A DNA stretch of 15,761 nt from the NCBI GenBank assembly GCA_025934595.1, contig JAICXU010000012.1, positions 1 to 15,761 of the forward strand, read 5' to 3'. This stretch comes from Polyangiaceae bacterium. GTDB taxonomy: Bacteria; Myxococcota_A; Polyangia; Polyangiales; Polyangiaceae. How positions within the stretch are numbered: position 1 is the first letter of the stretch; each line of letters begins with the position of its first letter. A model generated the notes under the pieces. The model worked only from the letters and a program-made list of their open reading frames with translations, did not search any database and had not been told where the DNA came from. The position numbers and the translations under genes are program-made. Shown in pieces: positions 6,624 through 13,689 of the stretch.

Positions 6624-8994
6624 AGTTCCGCAACGGCTTGTTGTTCATCAGCATGTACTGCATGCGCTCGAGTGATTTCGGCTCGCCGCAGAGCGAGACG
6701 AAGGCTTCGCGCTCGAGGTCGAGCATCTCTTGCTCGGTGACGGGCTTCGACGCGCCGCTCGCGCCGCCGCACAAAACGACGGCGAGCTTCTTCGCGATCT
6801 TCGCGTCGTGCTCGCTCGCGTAGCCGCCGGCGACGAGCGTGTCGATCATCATGCCGAGGGTGGCGATTCCGTTTTCTCCGGGGAGCAAATACGAGCGCGG
6901 CGCTTGCGGGTGGTAGCCCGAATTCGCGATCCCGACGACGCGCGCTTTCGCTTCGTGAAGCTGGCGCGCGCGATCGAACGAGATGCCGTCGTGCCATCGG
7001 AAATAACCGAACGACTTGGCCTCGACGCCGCTCGTCGCGACCTTCGCGAGCGCGATGTTCTTGAACGTTTGCGTGACCGCTTCGTACGTGTTGACGGTGG
7101 TGCCGTCGGGGATCGATTCGAGCGCGCGCCACAGCATGTTCATGTTGCCGGCGCCGCCGGGAATGAGACCGACGCCCACCTCGACGAGGCCCGCGTAGGT
7201 TTCAGCCGCGGCCTGTACGCCGTCGGACGCGAGACACATTTCGAGACCACCGCCGAGCGTCATGCCGAACGGCGCCGCGATGACCGGAACGCGCGCGTAC
7301 TTCAAGCGCTGCATCGCGTCCTGCAGGTTCTTCACGATGCCTTCGATCTGTTTCCAATCTTGCGCGCCTGCCGCCATCACGATCAGCATCAAGTTCGCGC
7401 CGACCGAGAAGTGCTCGCCTTCGTTGAAGATGAGCATGCCCGCGAAATCTTTTTCCGCGCGTGCCACGGCGTCGTGGAACATCGAGATGACGTCGGGATC
7501 CAAGCTGTTCGCTTTCGTCTTGAACGTGAGCCCGAGCACGCCGTCGCCGAGATCCCACGCTTCGGCGCCGTCGTTCTTGAGGACCGGCGATGCCCCTCTG
7601 CGCGCATTTTGCAGGGTAATTTCCCTGGGATCGCGCTTTTGCTCGACGTATTTCCCTTGGAGCGGCTCGAACACGGCGCCGTCTTTGTAGAAGCTCGTCG
7701 CGCCGCTCGATTTCATTTTCAAGATCGCGTCGGGCAGCTTGATGCCGTCCTTCTGCATGCGGTCCACCGTGGCGGCGAAGCCGAGCGCGTCCCACACCTC
7801 GAACGGACCGAGCTCCCAGTTGTAGCCCCACTTCATCGCGTCATCGATCGCGACCACGCTGTCGGCGATCTCGCCGAGCCTGCGCGCGGAATACGAGAGG
7901 CTGCGCGACAACACCTTCCACGCGAACTCTCCCGCCTTGCCGGGATCGGCCACGAGCTTTTTGACGCGCTCTTTCGGATCCTCGATCTTCGAGAGAGATT
8001 TCGTCGCCTGTTTGATCGCGTCGTCGCCACCCTTCGGGCGGTACGCGAGCGTCTTCGGATCGAATGTCTCGATCTCCTTGTTTTTCCCGCGTTTGAAGAA
8101 GCCGCCCTTGGTTTTGTCGCCGAGGATTTTCTTCTCGACCATCGTGCGGATGTACGCCGGCACCTTGAAGACCTCGCGGTCTTCGTCGTCCGTGAGCGCG
8201 GCGTAGCAGTTATCGGCGACGTGCGCGAACGTGTCGAGCCCGACGAGATCGGCGGTGCGGAAGCTCGCGCTCTTCGGATGCGCCATCGGCGTACCGGTGA
8301 TGTTGTCGACGTCTTCCGGCGCGAGACCGTCGGCGAGCATCTGGTGGATCGTCGCCATCATCGCGTGCGCGCCGATGCGATTGCCGACGAAGTTCGGCGT
8401 GTCCTTGCCGAACACGATGCCCTTACCCAGCACGTCACGACCGAAGCGCGCGATCGTCTCCGCGGTCTTCGGATCCGTGTCGGGCCCGACCACGAGCTCG
8501 AGGAGCTTCATGTAGCGAACCGGATTGAAGAAGTGCATCACGAGGAAGCGCTTTTTGAAGGCTTCCGAGCGTCCTTGCATCATGTCGTGGATGCGGAGGC
8601 CGCTCGTGTTGGACGCGACGATCGCATGCGCCGGCAAGACTTTTTCGAGCTTCGCGAAGAGCGCTTGTTTCGGCTCGAGCTTCTCGATGATCGCTTCGAT
8701 CACGAGATCGCAGTTCTTCAATTTGTCGAGATCGTCCTCGGTGTTTCCGATCTCCACGAGCTCCGCGTTGCCTTTGGTGAAGAACGCGGCGGGCCGCGCT
8801 TTTTTCGCGTTGTCGAGACCACCTTGCGAAAATTTATTTCGCGCCCGCGGATCGCTCTTTTCTTTTTCGCTCAGATTCGGCGGAACGATGTCGAGCAGCA
8901 CGGCTTGCAAGCCTGCGTTCGCGAGATGCGCGGCGATGCCCGCGCCCATGACTCCGGCTCCGATGACGCCTACCCGACGAATCGTGTTGTGCAT
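6622..8994 (-). CDS. fadN: 3-hydroxyacyl-CoA dehydrogenase / enoyl-CoA hydratase, FadN type
   Basis: A 790-residue bifunctional beta-oxidation enzyme: hydration of trans-2-enoyl-CoA, then NAD-dependent oxidation of 3-hydroxyacyl-CoA. The N-terminal dehydrogenase half has the Rossmann motif GVIGAGVMGAG (from residue 9), SNTSG (128-132), catalytic His154 in MHFFNPV, and PNFVGNRIG. The C-terminal crotonase half has FSVGANL and LGGGLEMCLASDG with Glu585, then VEVGVGLIPGGAG with Glu605. The two glutamates are 20 apart, as in enoyl-CoA hydratase. Dehydrogenase-first order and the length match Bacillus FadN (about 789 residues) rather than FadB, which has the reverse order. The frame opens at a TTG (9033), but the ATG at 8994 is chosen: it has an AAAGAGG site eight bases upstream and begins just before the Rossmann fold. 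fadA follows; no acyl-CoA dehydrogenase gene is adjacent. Confidence 0.95.
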   Translation of the reverse strand: MHNTIRRVGVIGAGVMGAGIAAHLANAGLQAVLLDIVPPNLSEKEKSDPRARNKFSQGGLDNAKKARPAAFFTKGNAELVEIGNTEDDLDKLKNCDLVIEAIIEKLEPKQALFAKLEKVLPAHAIVASNTSGLRIHDMMQGRSEAFKKRFLVMHFFNPVRYMKLLELVVGPDTDPKTAETIARFGRDVLGKGIVFGKDTPNFVGNRIGAHAMMATIHQMLADGLAPEDVDNITGTPMAHPKSASFRTADLVGLDTFAHVADNCYAALTDDEDREVFKVPAYIRTMVEKKILGDKTKGGFFKRGKNKEIETFDPKTLAYRPKGGDDAIKQATKSLSKIEDPKERVKKLVADPGKAGEFAWKVLSRSLSYSARRLGEIADSVVAIDDAMKWGYNWELGPFEVWDALGFAATVDRMQKDGIKLPDAILKMKSSGATSFYKDGAVFEPLQGKYVEQKRDPREITLQNARRGASPVLKNDGAEAWDLGDGVLGLTFKTKANSLDPDVISMFHDAVARAEKDFAGMLIFNEGEHFSVGANLMLIVMAAGAQDWKQIEGIVKNLQDAMQRLKYARVPVIAAPFGMTLGGGLEMCLASDGVQAAAETYAGLVEVGVGLIPGGAGNMNMLWRALESIPDGTTVNTYEAVTQTFKNIALAKVATSGVEAKSFGYFRWHDGISFDRARQLHEAKARVVGIANSGYHPQAPRSYLLPGENGIATLGMMIDTLVAGGYASEHDAKIAKKLAVVLCGGASGASKPVTEQEMLDLEREAFVSLCGEPKSLERMQYMLMNNKPLRN

Positions 8995-9002
8995 GATGCA
9001 CG

Positions 9003-9009
9003 CCTCTTT
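9003..9009 (-). promoter_or_regulatory. fadN ribosome-binding site
   Basis: AAAGAGG on the minus strand, eight bases before the ATG at 8994. It decides the start in favour of 8994 over the upstream TTG at 9033. Confidence 0.65.
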
Positions 9010-9019
9010 CGCGCCATTT

Positions 9020-9027
9020 TCACGTGA
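9020..9027. promoter_or_regulatory. TCACGTGA palindrome upstream of fadN
   Basis: A perfect 8-bp palindrome lies 25 bases upstream of the fadN ATG, next to a small GCGCA-AGA-TGCGC hairpin (9028-9040), in the 93-bp divergent spacer shared with the metallo-beta-lactamase lipoprotein gene. It could be the core of a repressor site for beta-oxidation genes. A single 8-mer could also be chance, so confidence is low. Confidence 0.25.
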
Positions 9028-9087
9028 GCGCAAGATGCGCGGCCGTGCAGGTTTGGCGCCGCCCTTTTTTGGGGTAGTCCTCTTCGC

Positions 9088-9939
9088 ATGGCCAGTCGAC
9101 CCGCTCTCGCCGCCACCGGGCTCGCGCTTCTGTTCGCTGCGTTCACGGCGTGCAAGTCACCGCCGGACGAAGTGCCGCCGCCGCCGCCCGTGTCGAGCGC
9201 GCCGCCGCTCTCTTCGAAGGCGGCGACGCCGTTGCCCGATTCGCCCGAGACCGCGTTGTCCGTCACCGACACGTTTCCGACGACCATGGGCTCTCTCGAG
9301 ATCACGCCGATTCACCACGCGGCGGTCCTCTTCAAATGGCGCGGCAAGAATTTTTACGTCGATCCGGTCACGAACCTCGAGACGCTCCCGAAGGCCGATT
9401 GGATTTTCATCACGCACAGCCATCCCGATCACCTCGACGAGGCCACGCTCACGCGTCTCAAGAAGGCGGGCACCCAAGTCGTCGGGCCGCAGGAGGTCGC
9501 GGAGAAAACGCACGTCGACGTCGTGCTGAAGAACGGCGAGAGCAAAGATCTCGGCGACGTGAAAGTGGAGGCGGTGCCCATGTACAACCTCGTTCGCGGG
9601 CCTACACCCGGCGCCCACTATCACGACAAAGGTCGCGGCGACGGATACGTCTTCACGTTCGGCGACAAGCGGATTTATGTGTCGGGCGACACCGAGTGCA
9701 CGCCGGAGGTGAAGGCGCTGAAAAATATCGACGGCGCATTTCTTTGCATGAACCTGCCGTACACCGAGACGGCGCAAGAAGCGGCCGAATGCACGCTCGC
9801 GTTCAAGCCGAAGGTGGTTTTTCCGTACCACTGGCAACAGCGAGATCCGTCGCTTCCCCCGCAAAAACCAGAGGATTTCAAATCGCTGGTGAACGCAAAA
9901 GATCCGTCGATCGACGTACGCATTCGCCGTTGGTACTGA
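9088..9939 (+). CDS. Lipoprotein with metallo-beta-lactamase (UlaG-like) fold hydrolase domain
   Basis: A 283-residue predicted exported metal-dependent hydrolase. The signal peptide ends in lipobox FTAC at Cys22, followed by a Pro-rich linker (about 25-50). The catalytic domain begins with ITPIHHAAVLFKWRGKNFYVDP and carries the zinc motif THSHPDHLD (H110, H112, D114, H115), then a His-containing GAHYHDKG, IYVSGDTE and a late PYHW, giving the full metal-ligand series. The layout resembles UlaG / L-ascorbate-lactonase-like and YtnP/YycJ-like MBL proteins (Lactamase_B_2). Most relatives are cytoplasmic; the lipoprotein signal puts this one in the periplasm or on the outer membrane. Substrate is unknown. 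The ATG at 9088 starts the signal peptide; its ribosome site is weak. It diverges from fadN and converges on sdhB. Confidence 0.9.
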   Translation: MASRPALAATGLALLFAAFTACKSPPDEVPPPPPVSSAPPLSSKAATPLPDSPETALSVTDTFPTTMGSLEITPIHHAAVLFKWRGKNFYVDPVTNLETLPKADWIFITHSHPDHLDEATLTRLKKAGTQVVGPQEVAEKTHVDVVLKNGESKDLGDVKVEAVPMYNLVRGPTPGAHYHDKGRGDGYVFTFGDKRIYVSGDTECTPEVKALKNIDGAFLCMNLPYTETAQEAAECTLAFKPKVVFPYHWQQRDPSLPPQKPEDFKSLVNAKDPSIDVRIRRWY

Positions 9940-9943
9940 GGTA

Positions 9944-10047
9944 GACCTCGACCTAGACCTAGCGCCTAGCCCTAGGTGTCAACTTCGACAGATAGCTGTT
10001 GAAATGAGCAATTAGCCTCGGTCGAGGCCTAGGTTCAGGTCGGGGTC
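9944..10047. repeat. CTAG-rich inverted repeat in a convergent intergenic region
   Basis: The 124-bp gap between two convergent genes holds a long imperfect inverted repeat. Bases 9944-9962 pair with 10029-10047 over 19 positions: 16 standard pairs, two G-T wobbles and one mismatch, enclosing a 66-base loop. The loop contains a second hairpin GCCTC-GGTC-GAGGC (10015-10028). The left side is built from four CCTAG/CTAG units at 6-7-base spacing (CTAG at 9953, 9959, 9966, 9972), with a fifth CTAG at 10029. The wobbles make the stem stronger in the plus-strand transcript. No T-run is present. A bidirectional terminator or a dispersed palindromic element are the leading explanations. Confidence 0.6.
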
Positions 10048-10063
10048 GGGTCAGGATCTCGTT

Positions 10064-10825
10064 CTACTTCAGCAGCCACTTGAAGAGCATTTGCTTCGTC
10101 GTTTGACGCGCCACGCTCGCGATCGAATCGACGAGCGGGATTTCTTTTGGACACACTTCCACGCAGTTTTGGGCTTTTCCGCAGCCGGCCACGCCGTCTT
10201 CGCCCATCACGGTCTCGAGACGCTCGCTCGCGTGGAGCTTTCCGCTCGGATGCAGATTGAAGAGCCGCACTTGATTCAGCGCGGCGGGTCCCACGAATCC
10301 GGAGGAATCGTTGATTTGCGGGCAGGCCTCGAGACAACAGCCGCACGTCATGCAACGCGAGAGCGGGTACGCCTCTTCTTGGTTCTCTTGCGATTGGCGC
10401 GGGCCCGGGCCGAGCTCGTGGGTGCCGTCGAGCTGGATCCACGCGTGCACTTTTTTGAGATCGCCGAACATCCGCGAGCGGTCGACGACCAAGTCGCGGA
10501 CGAGCGGGAACTTGCTCATCGGCTCGAGGGTGATCGTCTCGCCATGGGGCGAAATCGCGTCGACGAGCGCGGTGCACGACTGACGCACTTTGCCGTTCAC
10601 GAGCATCGTGCACGAGCCGCAGACTTCTTCGAGACACACCGACTCCCACACGACGGGCGCGACCTTCTCGCCTTTCGTGGTCACGGGATTTTTTCGAATC
10701 TCCATGAGCGCGCTGATGACGTTCATGCGCGGCTGCCAGGGCACGACGAATTCTTCCCAGCGACGGGTCTCGGGCCGATGCGGGCCGTCTTGGCGGCGAA
10801 TCTTGAGCTTGACGGTGCGTTCCAT
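10064..10825 (-). CDS. sdhB: Succinate dehydrogenase / fumarate reductase iron-sulfur subunit
   Basis: A 253-residue electron-transfer subunit of complex II, on the cytoplasmic face of the inner membrane, carrying electrons from the SdhA flavin to the quinone site. The N-terminal plant-ferredoxin part holds the [2Fe-2S] cysteines C64, C69, C72 and C84 (SVCLEEVCGSCTM, QSC). The C-terminal part has CMTCGCCLEACP (C158, C161, C164, C168) and CGKAQNCVEVCPKEIPL (C215, C221, C225), supplying ligands for a [4Fe-4S] and a [3Fe-4S] cluster. All three clusters are intact, with an extra Cys163 between ligands. Length equals that of the Bacillus subunit. The ATG at 10825 follows the sdhA stop by two bases, and its ribosome site (GAGG) lies in the end of sdhA. 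It is the last gene of sdhCAB. Confidence 0.96.
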   Translation of the reverse strand: MERTVKLKIRRQDGPHRPETRRWEEFVVPWQPRMNVISALMEIRKNPVTTKGEKVAPVVWESVCLEEVCGSCTMLVNGKVRQSCTALVDAISPHGETITLEPMSKFPLVRDLVVDRSRMFGDLKKVHAWIQLDGTHELGPGPRQSQENQEEAYPLSRCMTCGCCLEACPQINDSSGFVGPAALNQVRLFNLHPSGKLHASERLETVMGEDGVAGCGKAQNCVEVCPKEIPLVDSIASVARQTTKQMLFKWLLK

Positions 10826-10827
10826 GA

Positions 10828-12870
10828 TCAGGCCTCGGCGCGATTTTCGGATTTTTCGTCTTCATGATCGTCCGATTTTTTCGCGGTTTCCGACGCCGCG
10901 CCGGCCGTCTCGTATTTTCGTACGCGCGGCGTGACGAGGCTCACGTCGACGGCGTCGCTCGCGTGCATCGGTGCTCCGTGGATCGAGTAGTCGATGCCTC
11001 GCACGTACTTGATCGAGTTGTTTTGGTTGCCTTCGCCGGCTTCGTGCATGGCGAGCGTCGTGCGGAGCCAGTTCTTGTCGTCGCGTTTTTCGAACGCGGG
11101 TTTGAAATGTGCGCCGCGTGACTCGTCACGATTCCTTGCGCCCTGCGCGATGACGCGCGCGATGACGACCATGTTGAAGAGATGGCGGATGAACGGCGCG
11201 CCCTGGTTGGCGTGTGTGGCTTGATCGGTGACGCCGCATTTTCGCGCGCGGAGCTCGATGTCGTCGATCTTCTCGATGACTTTGTCGAGCACCCCGTTGT
11301 CGCGCTCGATCGTGCAGTCGCGGAGCATCGTCTCCGCGAGCTCTTGGTGGAGCACGTAAGGATTTTCGTCGCCCTCCATGTCGAGGATCGATTTGTAATG
11401 GTCCTCTTCGCGTTTGCGCGCCGCTTCGAACACCGACTTCGACGTGTCGCCCGTGCTGGCTTTGCGCATGTTCTTCACGTACGTCGCGATGGCCGGGCCG
11501 GCCGCCATGCCGCCGTAGATGCACGAGAGGAGCGAGTTCGCGCCGAGGCGATTGGCGCCGTGGTACTGGTAATCGCATTCGCCGCACGCGTAGAGCCCTT
11601 CGATGTTCGTGGCTTGGTTGCGGGGCGATCCGATGACGAGCGATCCCGAGTGCGATCGCTCGAAGTCGACCCACAGTCCGCCCATCGAATAATGCACGGC
11701 GGGGAACACGCGCATCGGATTCGTGTACGGGTCCTCGCCGACGAATTTTTCGTAGATCTCCAAAATGCCCGCGAGCTTTTTTCGAAGCATCTCTTCGGGC
11801 ATGTGCGTGAGATCGAGATAGACCTCGTTCTCATTTTTCTTCGTCTTCGGATCGTAGACGCCGCGCTTTTCGTGAAAGCATTTCTTGAAGAGCTCGCGCG
11901 CGGCGATGTCGCGCGGCACGAGATTTCCGTAGCCGGGATATTTCTCCTCGAGGAAATATTCGCGGTCTTTTTCGGGGATTTCGCGGCCTTTTCGCGCATC
12001 GCGCGGATCGCGAGGGACCCACACGCGGCCTCCTTCGCCGCGCGCGCTCTCGCTGATCAAACGCAATTTGTCGGCGCCGGGGATCGCCGTGGGATGCACT
12101 TGGATGAACTCGCCGTTCGCGTAACACGCGCCTTGGCGATAGACGGCGGCGGCGGCGGTGCCGGTGTTGATGACGCTGTTCGTGGATCGACCGAAGACGA
12201 TTCCGCAGCCGCCGGTCGCGAGGCACACCGCTTCGCCGGAGAACGCCTCGATCTCCATCGACTTCAAATCTTGCGCGACGATGCCGCGCGCGACGCCGTC
12301 GTCATCGCGCACGATGGAGAGAAAATCCCAGAGCTCGAATTTGCGGACCATCTTCTCGCCGCGAATGACCGAGCCTTTCGAGTCTTCGACGTCGAGGGTC
12401 TCGTAACGGCGCACTTGCTCGTCGAGCGCATAGAGAAGCTGCTGGCCCGTCGTGGCGCCGGCGAACGCCGTGCGATGAAAGAGCGTGCCGCCGAACCTTC
12501 GAAAATCGAGAAGACCTTCGGCGGTGCGATTGAACGGCACCCCCATGCGATCGAGCATGAACACGATGCCCGGCGCCGCGTCGGCCATGCCCTTCACGGG
12601 CGGTTGGTTCGCGAGAAAATCTCCGCCGTAAACGGTTTCTTCGAGATGCACCGCGGGCGAGTCGCCCTCGCCTTTCGTGTTCACGCTCGCGTTGATGCCG
12701 CCTTGCGCGCACACCGAATGCGACCTCTTCACCGGCACGAGCGAGAAGAGATCGACTGGAACGCCGGCCTCGCACAGCTTGATGACGGTCATGAGACCGG
12801 CGAGGCCTCCGCCGACCACGATCACGCGACGGACTTTTTCGGAGCCCTTTCCGTTCGGCTTCGCAGGCAT
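10828..12870 (-). CDS. sdhA: Succinate dehydrogenase / fumarate reductase flavoprotein subunit
   Basis: A 680-residue catalytic subunit oxidising succinate to fumarate, cytoplasmic side of complex II. The dinucleotide motif VIVVGGGLAGL (16-26) is followed by RSHSVCAQGGINA, where His51 is the expected site of covalent FAD attachment. Further motifs are GGTLFHRTAFAGATTGQQLL (about 127-146), LATGGCGIVFG, QVHPTAIPG (His259), SESARGEGGR (Arg277, the expected proton-shuttle arginine) and YHGANRLGANSLL. All point to an active enzyme. Sequence style and the single-cytochrome partner place it in the type-B group (Bacillus SDH, Wolinella FRD). The last 20 residues are a highly charged Lys/Glu/Asp tail without obvious role. 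The ATG at 12870 sits 81 bases after sdhC with little Shine-Dalgarno signal. It could act as fumarate reductase under anaerobiosis; sequence alone cannot decide. Confidence 0.97.
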   Translation of the reverse strand: MPAKPNGKGSEKVRRVIVVGGGLAGLMTVIKLCEAGVPVDLFSLVPVKRSHSVCAQGGINASVNTKGEGDSPAVHLEETVYGGDFLANQPPVKGMADAAPGIVFMLDRMGVPFNRTAEGLLDFRRFGGTLFHRTAFAGATTGQQLLYALDEQVRRYETLDVEDSKGSVIRGEKMVRKFELWDFLSIVRDDDGVARGIVAQDLKSMEIEAFSGEAVCLATGGCGIVFGRSTNSVINTGTAAAAVYRQGACYANGEFIQVHPTAIPGADKLRLISESARGEGGRVWVPRDPRDARKGREIPEKDREYFLEEKYPGYGNLVPRDIAARELFKKCFHEKRGVYDPKTKKNENEVYLDLTHMPEEMLRKKLAGILEIYEKFVGEDPYTNPMRVFPAVHYSMGGLWVDFERSHSGSLVIGSPRNQATNIEGLYACGECDYQYHGANRLGANSLLSCIYGGMAAGPAIATYVKNMRKASTGDTSKSVFEAARKREEDHYKSILDMEGDENPYVLHQELAETMLRDCTIERDNGVLDKVIEKIDDIELRARKCGVTDQATHANQGAPFIRHLFNMVVIARVIAQGARNRDESRGAHFKPAFEKRDDKNWLRTTLAMHEAGEGNQNNSIKYVRGIDYSIHGAPMHASDAVDVSLVTPRVRKYETAGAASETAKKSDDHEDEKSENRAEA

Positions 12871-12927
12871 TGCGAACGATATAGGGCCAGAGCGCGTAGC
12901 GCGTCCAGCGAGGCTCCGAATCGAGAC

Positions 12928-12941
12928 CGAGACCTAGGCTC
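12928..12941. repeat. CTAG-centred near-palindrome in the sdhC-sdhA gap
   Basis: CGAGACCTAGGCTC lies in the 81-bp spacer between sdhC and sdhA. It reads as CGAG and CTCG arms around CCTAGG with one extra base. It matches 12 of 14 bases of 10023-10036 in the sdhB downstream region, so the same short element may flank sdhA-sdhB on both sides. Role unknown: processing site, protein site or dispersed repeat. Confidence 0.35.
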
Positions 12942-12951
12942 GACGAGCGCT

Positions 12952-13644
12952 CTACGGCGGGCACTTCGCGGCGGGGGGCATCGGCGGCTCGTGCGCTTTC
13001 GGCCAGCCCGTCGCGAGCGAGAGGATCGTCGCGCCGCCGAGCAGAAAAAGAAGCGCCGCAAATGCACCTGCGCGAAATGTCGATCGCCTGAGGGCCATCG
13101 CATCGTTCGGCTTTCGCGAGAAGGAGAACGAAATGAGGCCGTACGCGAAATGAAAGAGCGTCGCGAACAGCCCTAAAAAATAGCCGATCGCGCGCCACGG
13201 CACGCCGCGCACCGTCGTCGACAAATGCATGCTCGCGATATCGAAGAGACCGTCGACGGGTATGCGCCCGAGCATGCGCGCGATCGGCAGCTCCCACATG
13301 TGCCATGCGATGAACACGAGCGCGGCGATGCCGCTCGCGCGGAGAAGGAGCCGAAAGCGATGGTCCGGGTAAGGATACGCGTCTTCTTTTTCCGTTTTGT
13401 CGAACGCGAGGACGACGCCATAGAGCGCATGAAATGCGAGCGGCGCGAGAATGAAGACGATCTCGAAGGCGAGGCCGGCGCGCGAGCGATCGAGCCACAG
13501 GACGCGCGCATCGAACGCGGCGCGGCTCTTCATCGCGCCCGCCGTCGCCCAGAGATGCTCGACGAGAAACGCGCCGAGCGGTACGACTCCTGAGAGCGCG
13601 TGGAGCCTCCGAACGACATTCGATCGCCGCACGAAGACCTCCAT
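12952..13644 (-). CDS. sdhC: Succinate dehydrogenase cytochrome b subunit, type B
   Basis: A 230-residue membrane anchor of complex II with five predicted transmembrane helices. It binds two haems and the quinone. Key stretches parallel Bacillus subtilis SdhC: RRLHALSGVVPLGAFLVEHL, FEIVFILAPLAFHALYGVVL, FIAWHMWELPIA and TLFHFAYGLISF. His30, His72, His115 and His165 occupy the expected four axial haem positions; His15 is also shared. This fused one-subunit anchor defines type-B enzymes, typical of menaquinone users. The C-terminus ends in a short Pro-rich tail with one Cys. It is first in sdhC-sdhA-sdhB, and its ATG at 13644 has no clear ribosome site, so the start is supported by alignment. 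It diverges from the lipoprotein at 13690 with only 45 bases between the start codons. Confidence 0.95.
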   Translation of the reverse strand: MEVFVRRSNVVRRLHALSGVVPLGAFLVEHLWATAGAMKSRAAFDARVLWLDRSRAGLAFEIVFILAPLAFHALYGVVLAFDKTEKEDAYPYPDHRFRLLLRASGIAALVFIAWHMWELPIARMLGRIPVDGLFDIASMHLSTTVRGVPWRAIGYFLGLFATLFHFAYGLISFSFSRKPNDAMALRRSTFRAGAFAALLFLLGGATILSLATGWPKAHEPPMPPAAKCPP

Positions 13645-13679
13645 GCGAAAAGAGGTATCGACGAGCCGCGTGTGACGTC

Positions 13680-13684
13680 AAGGA
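13680..13684 (+). promoter_or_regulatory. Ribosome-binding site deciding the lipoprotein start
   Basis: AAGGA, five bases before the GTG at 13690. It favours this start over the in-frame GTG at 13672 and over the ATG at 13600, which lies within the sdhC coding region. Confidence 0.6.
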
Positions 13685-13689
13685 ATGCG

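Noticed and set aside
6614..7132. N-terminal extension of the thiolase frame
   Set aside because: It overlaps the fadN hydratase domain. The canonical thiolase start with AGGAG is at 6613, and the extension is Arg-rich shadow sequence.
6730..9027. 765-codon open frame on the plus strand
   Set aside because: It is antisense to fadN, whose dehydrogenase and hydratase motifs are intact. The translation is Arg/His/Asp-rich low-complexity sequence typical of a mirror frame in GC-rich DNA.
11182..13176. 664-codon open frame on the plus strand
   Set aside because: It lies opposite sdhA and sdhC and shows no domain motif; composition is that of an antisense frame.
13600..13689. Upstream ATG start for the plus-strand lipoprotein
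   Set aside because: It overlaps the sdhC coding region and delays the signal peptide by 30 residues; GTG at 13690 has a good ribosome site.
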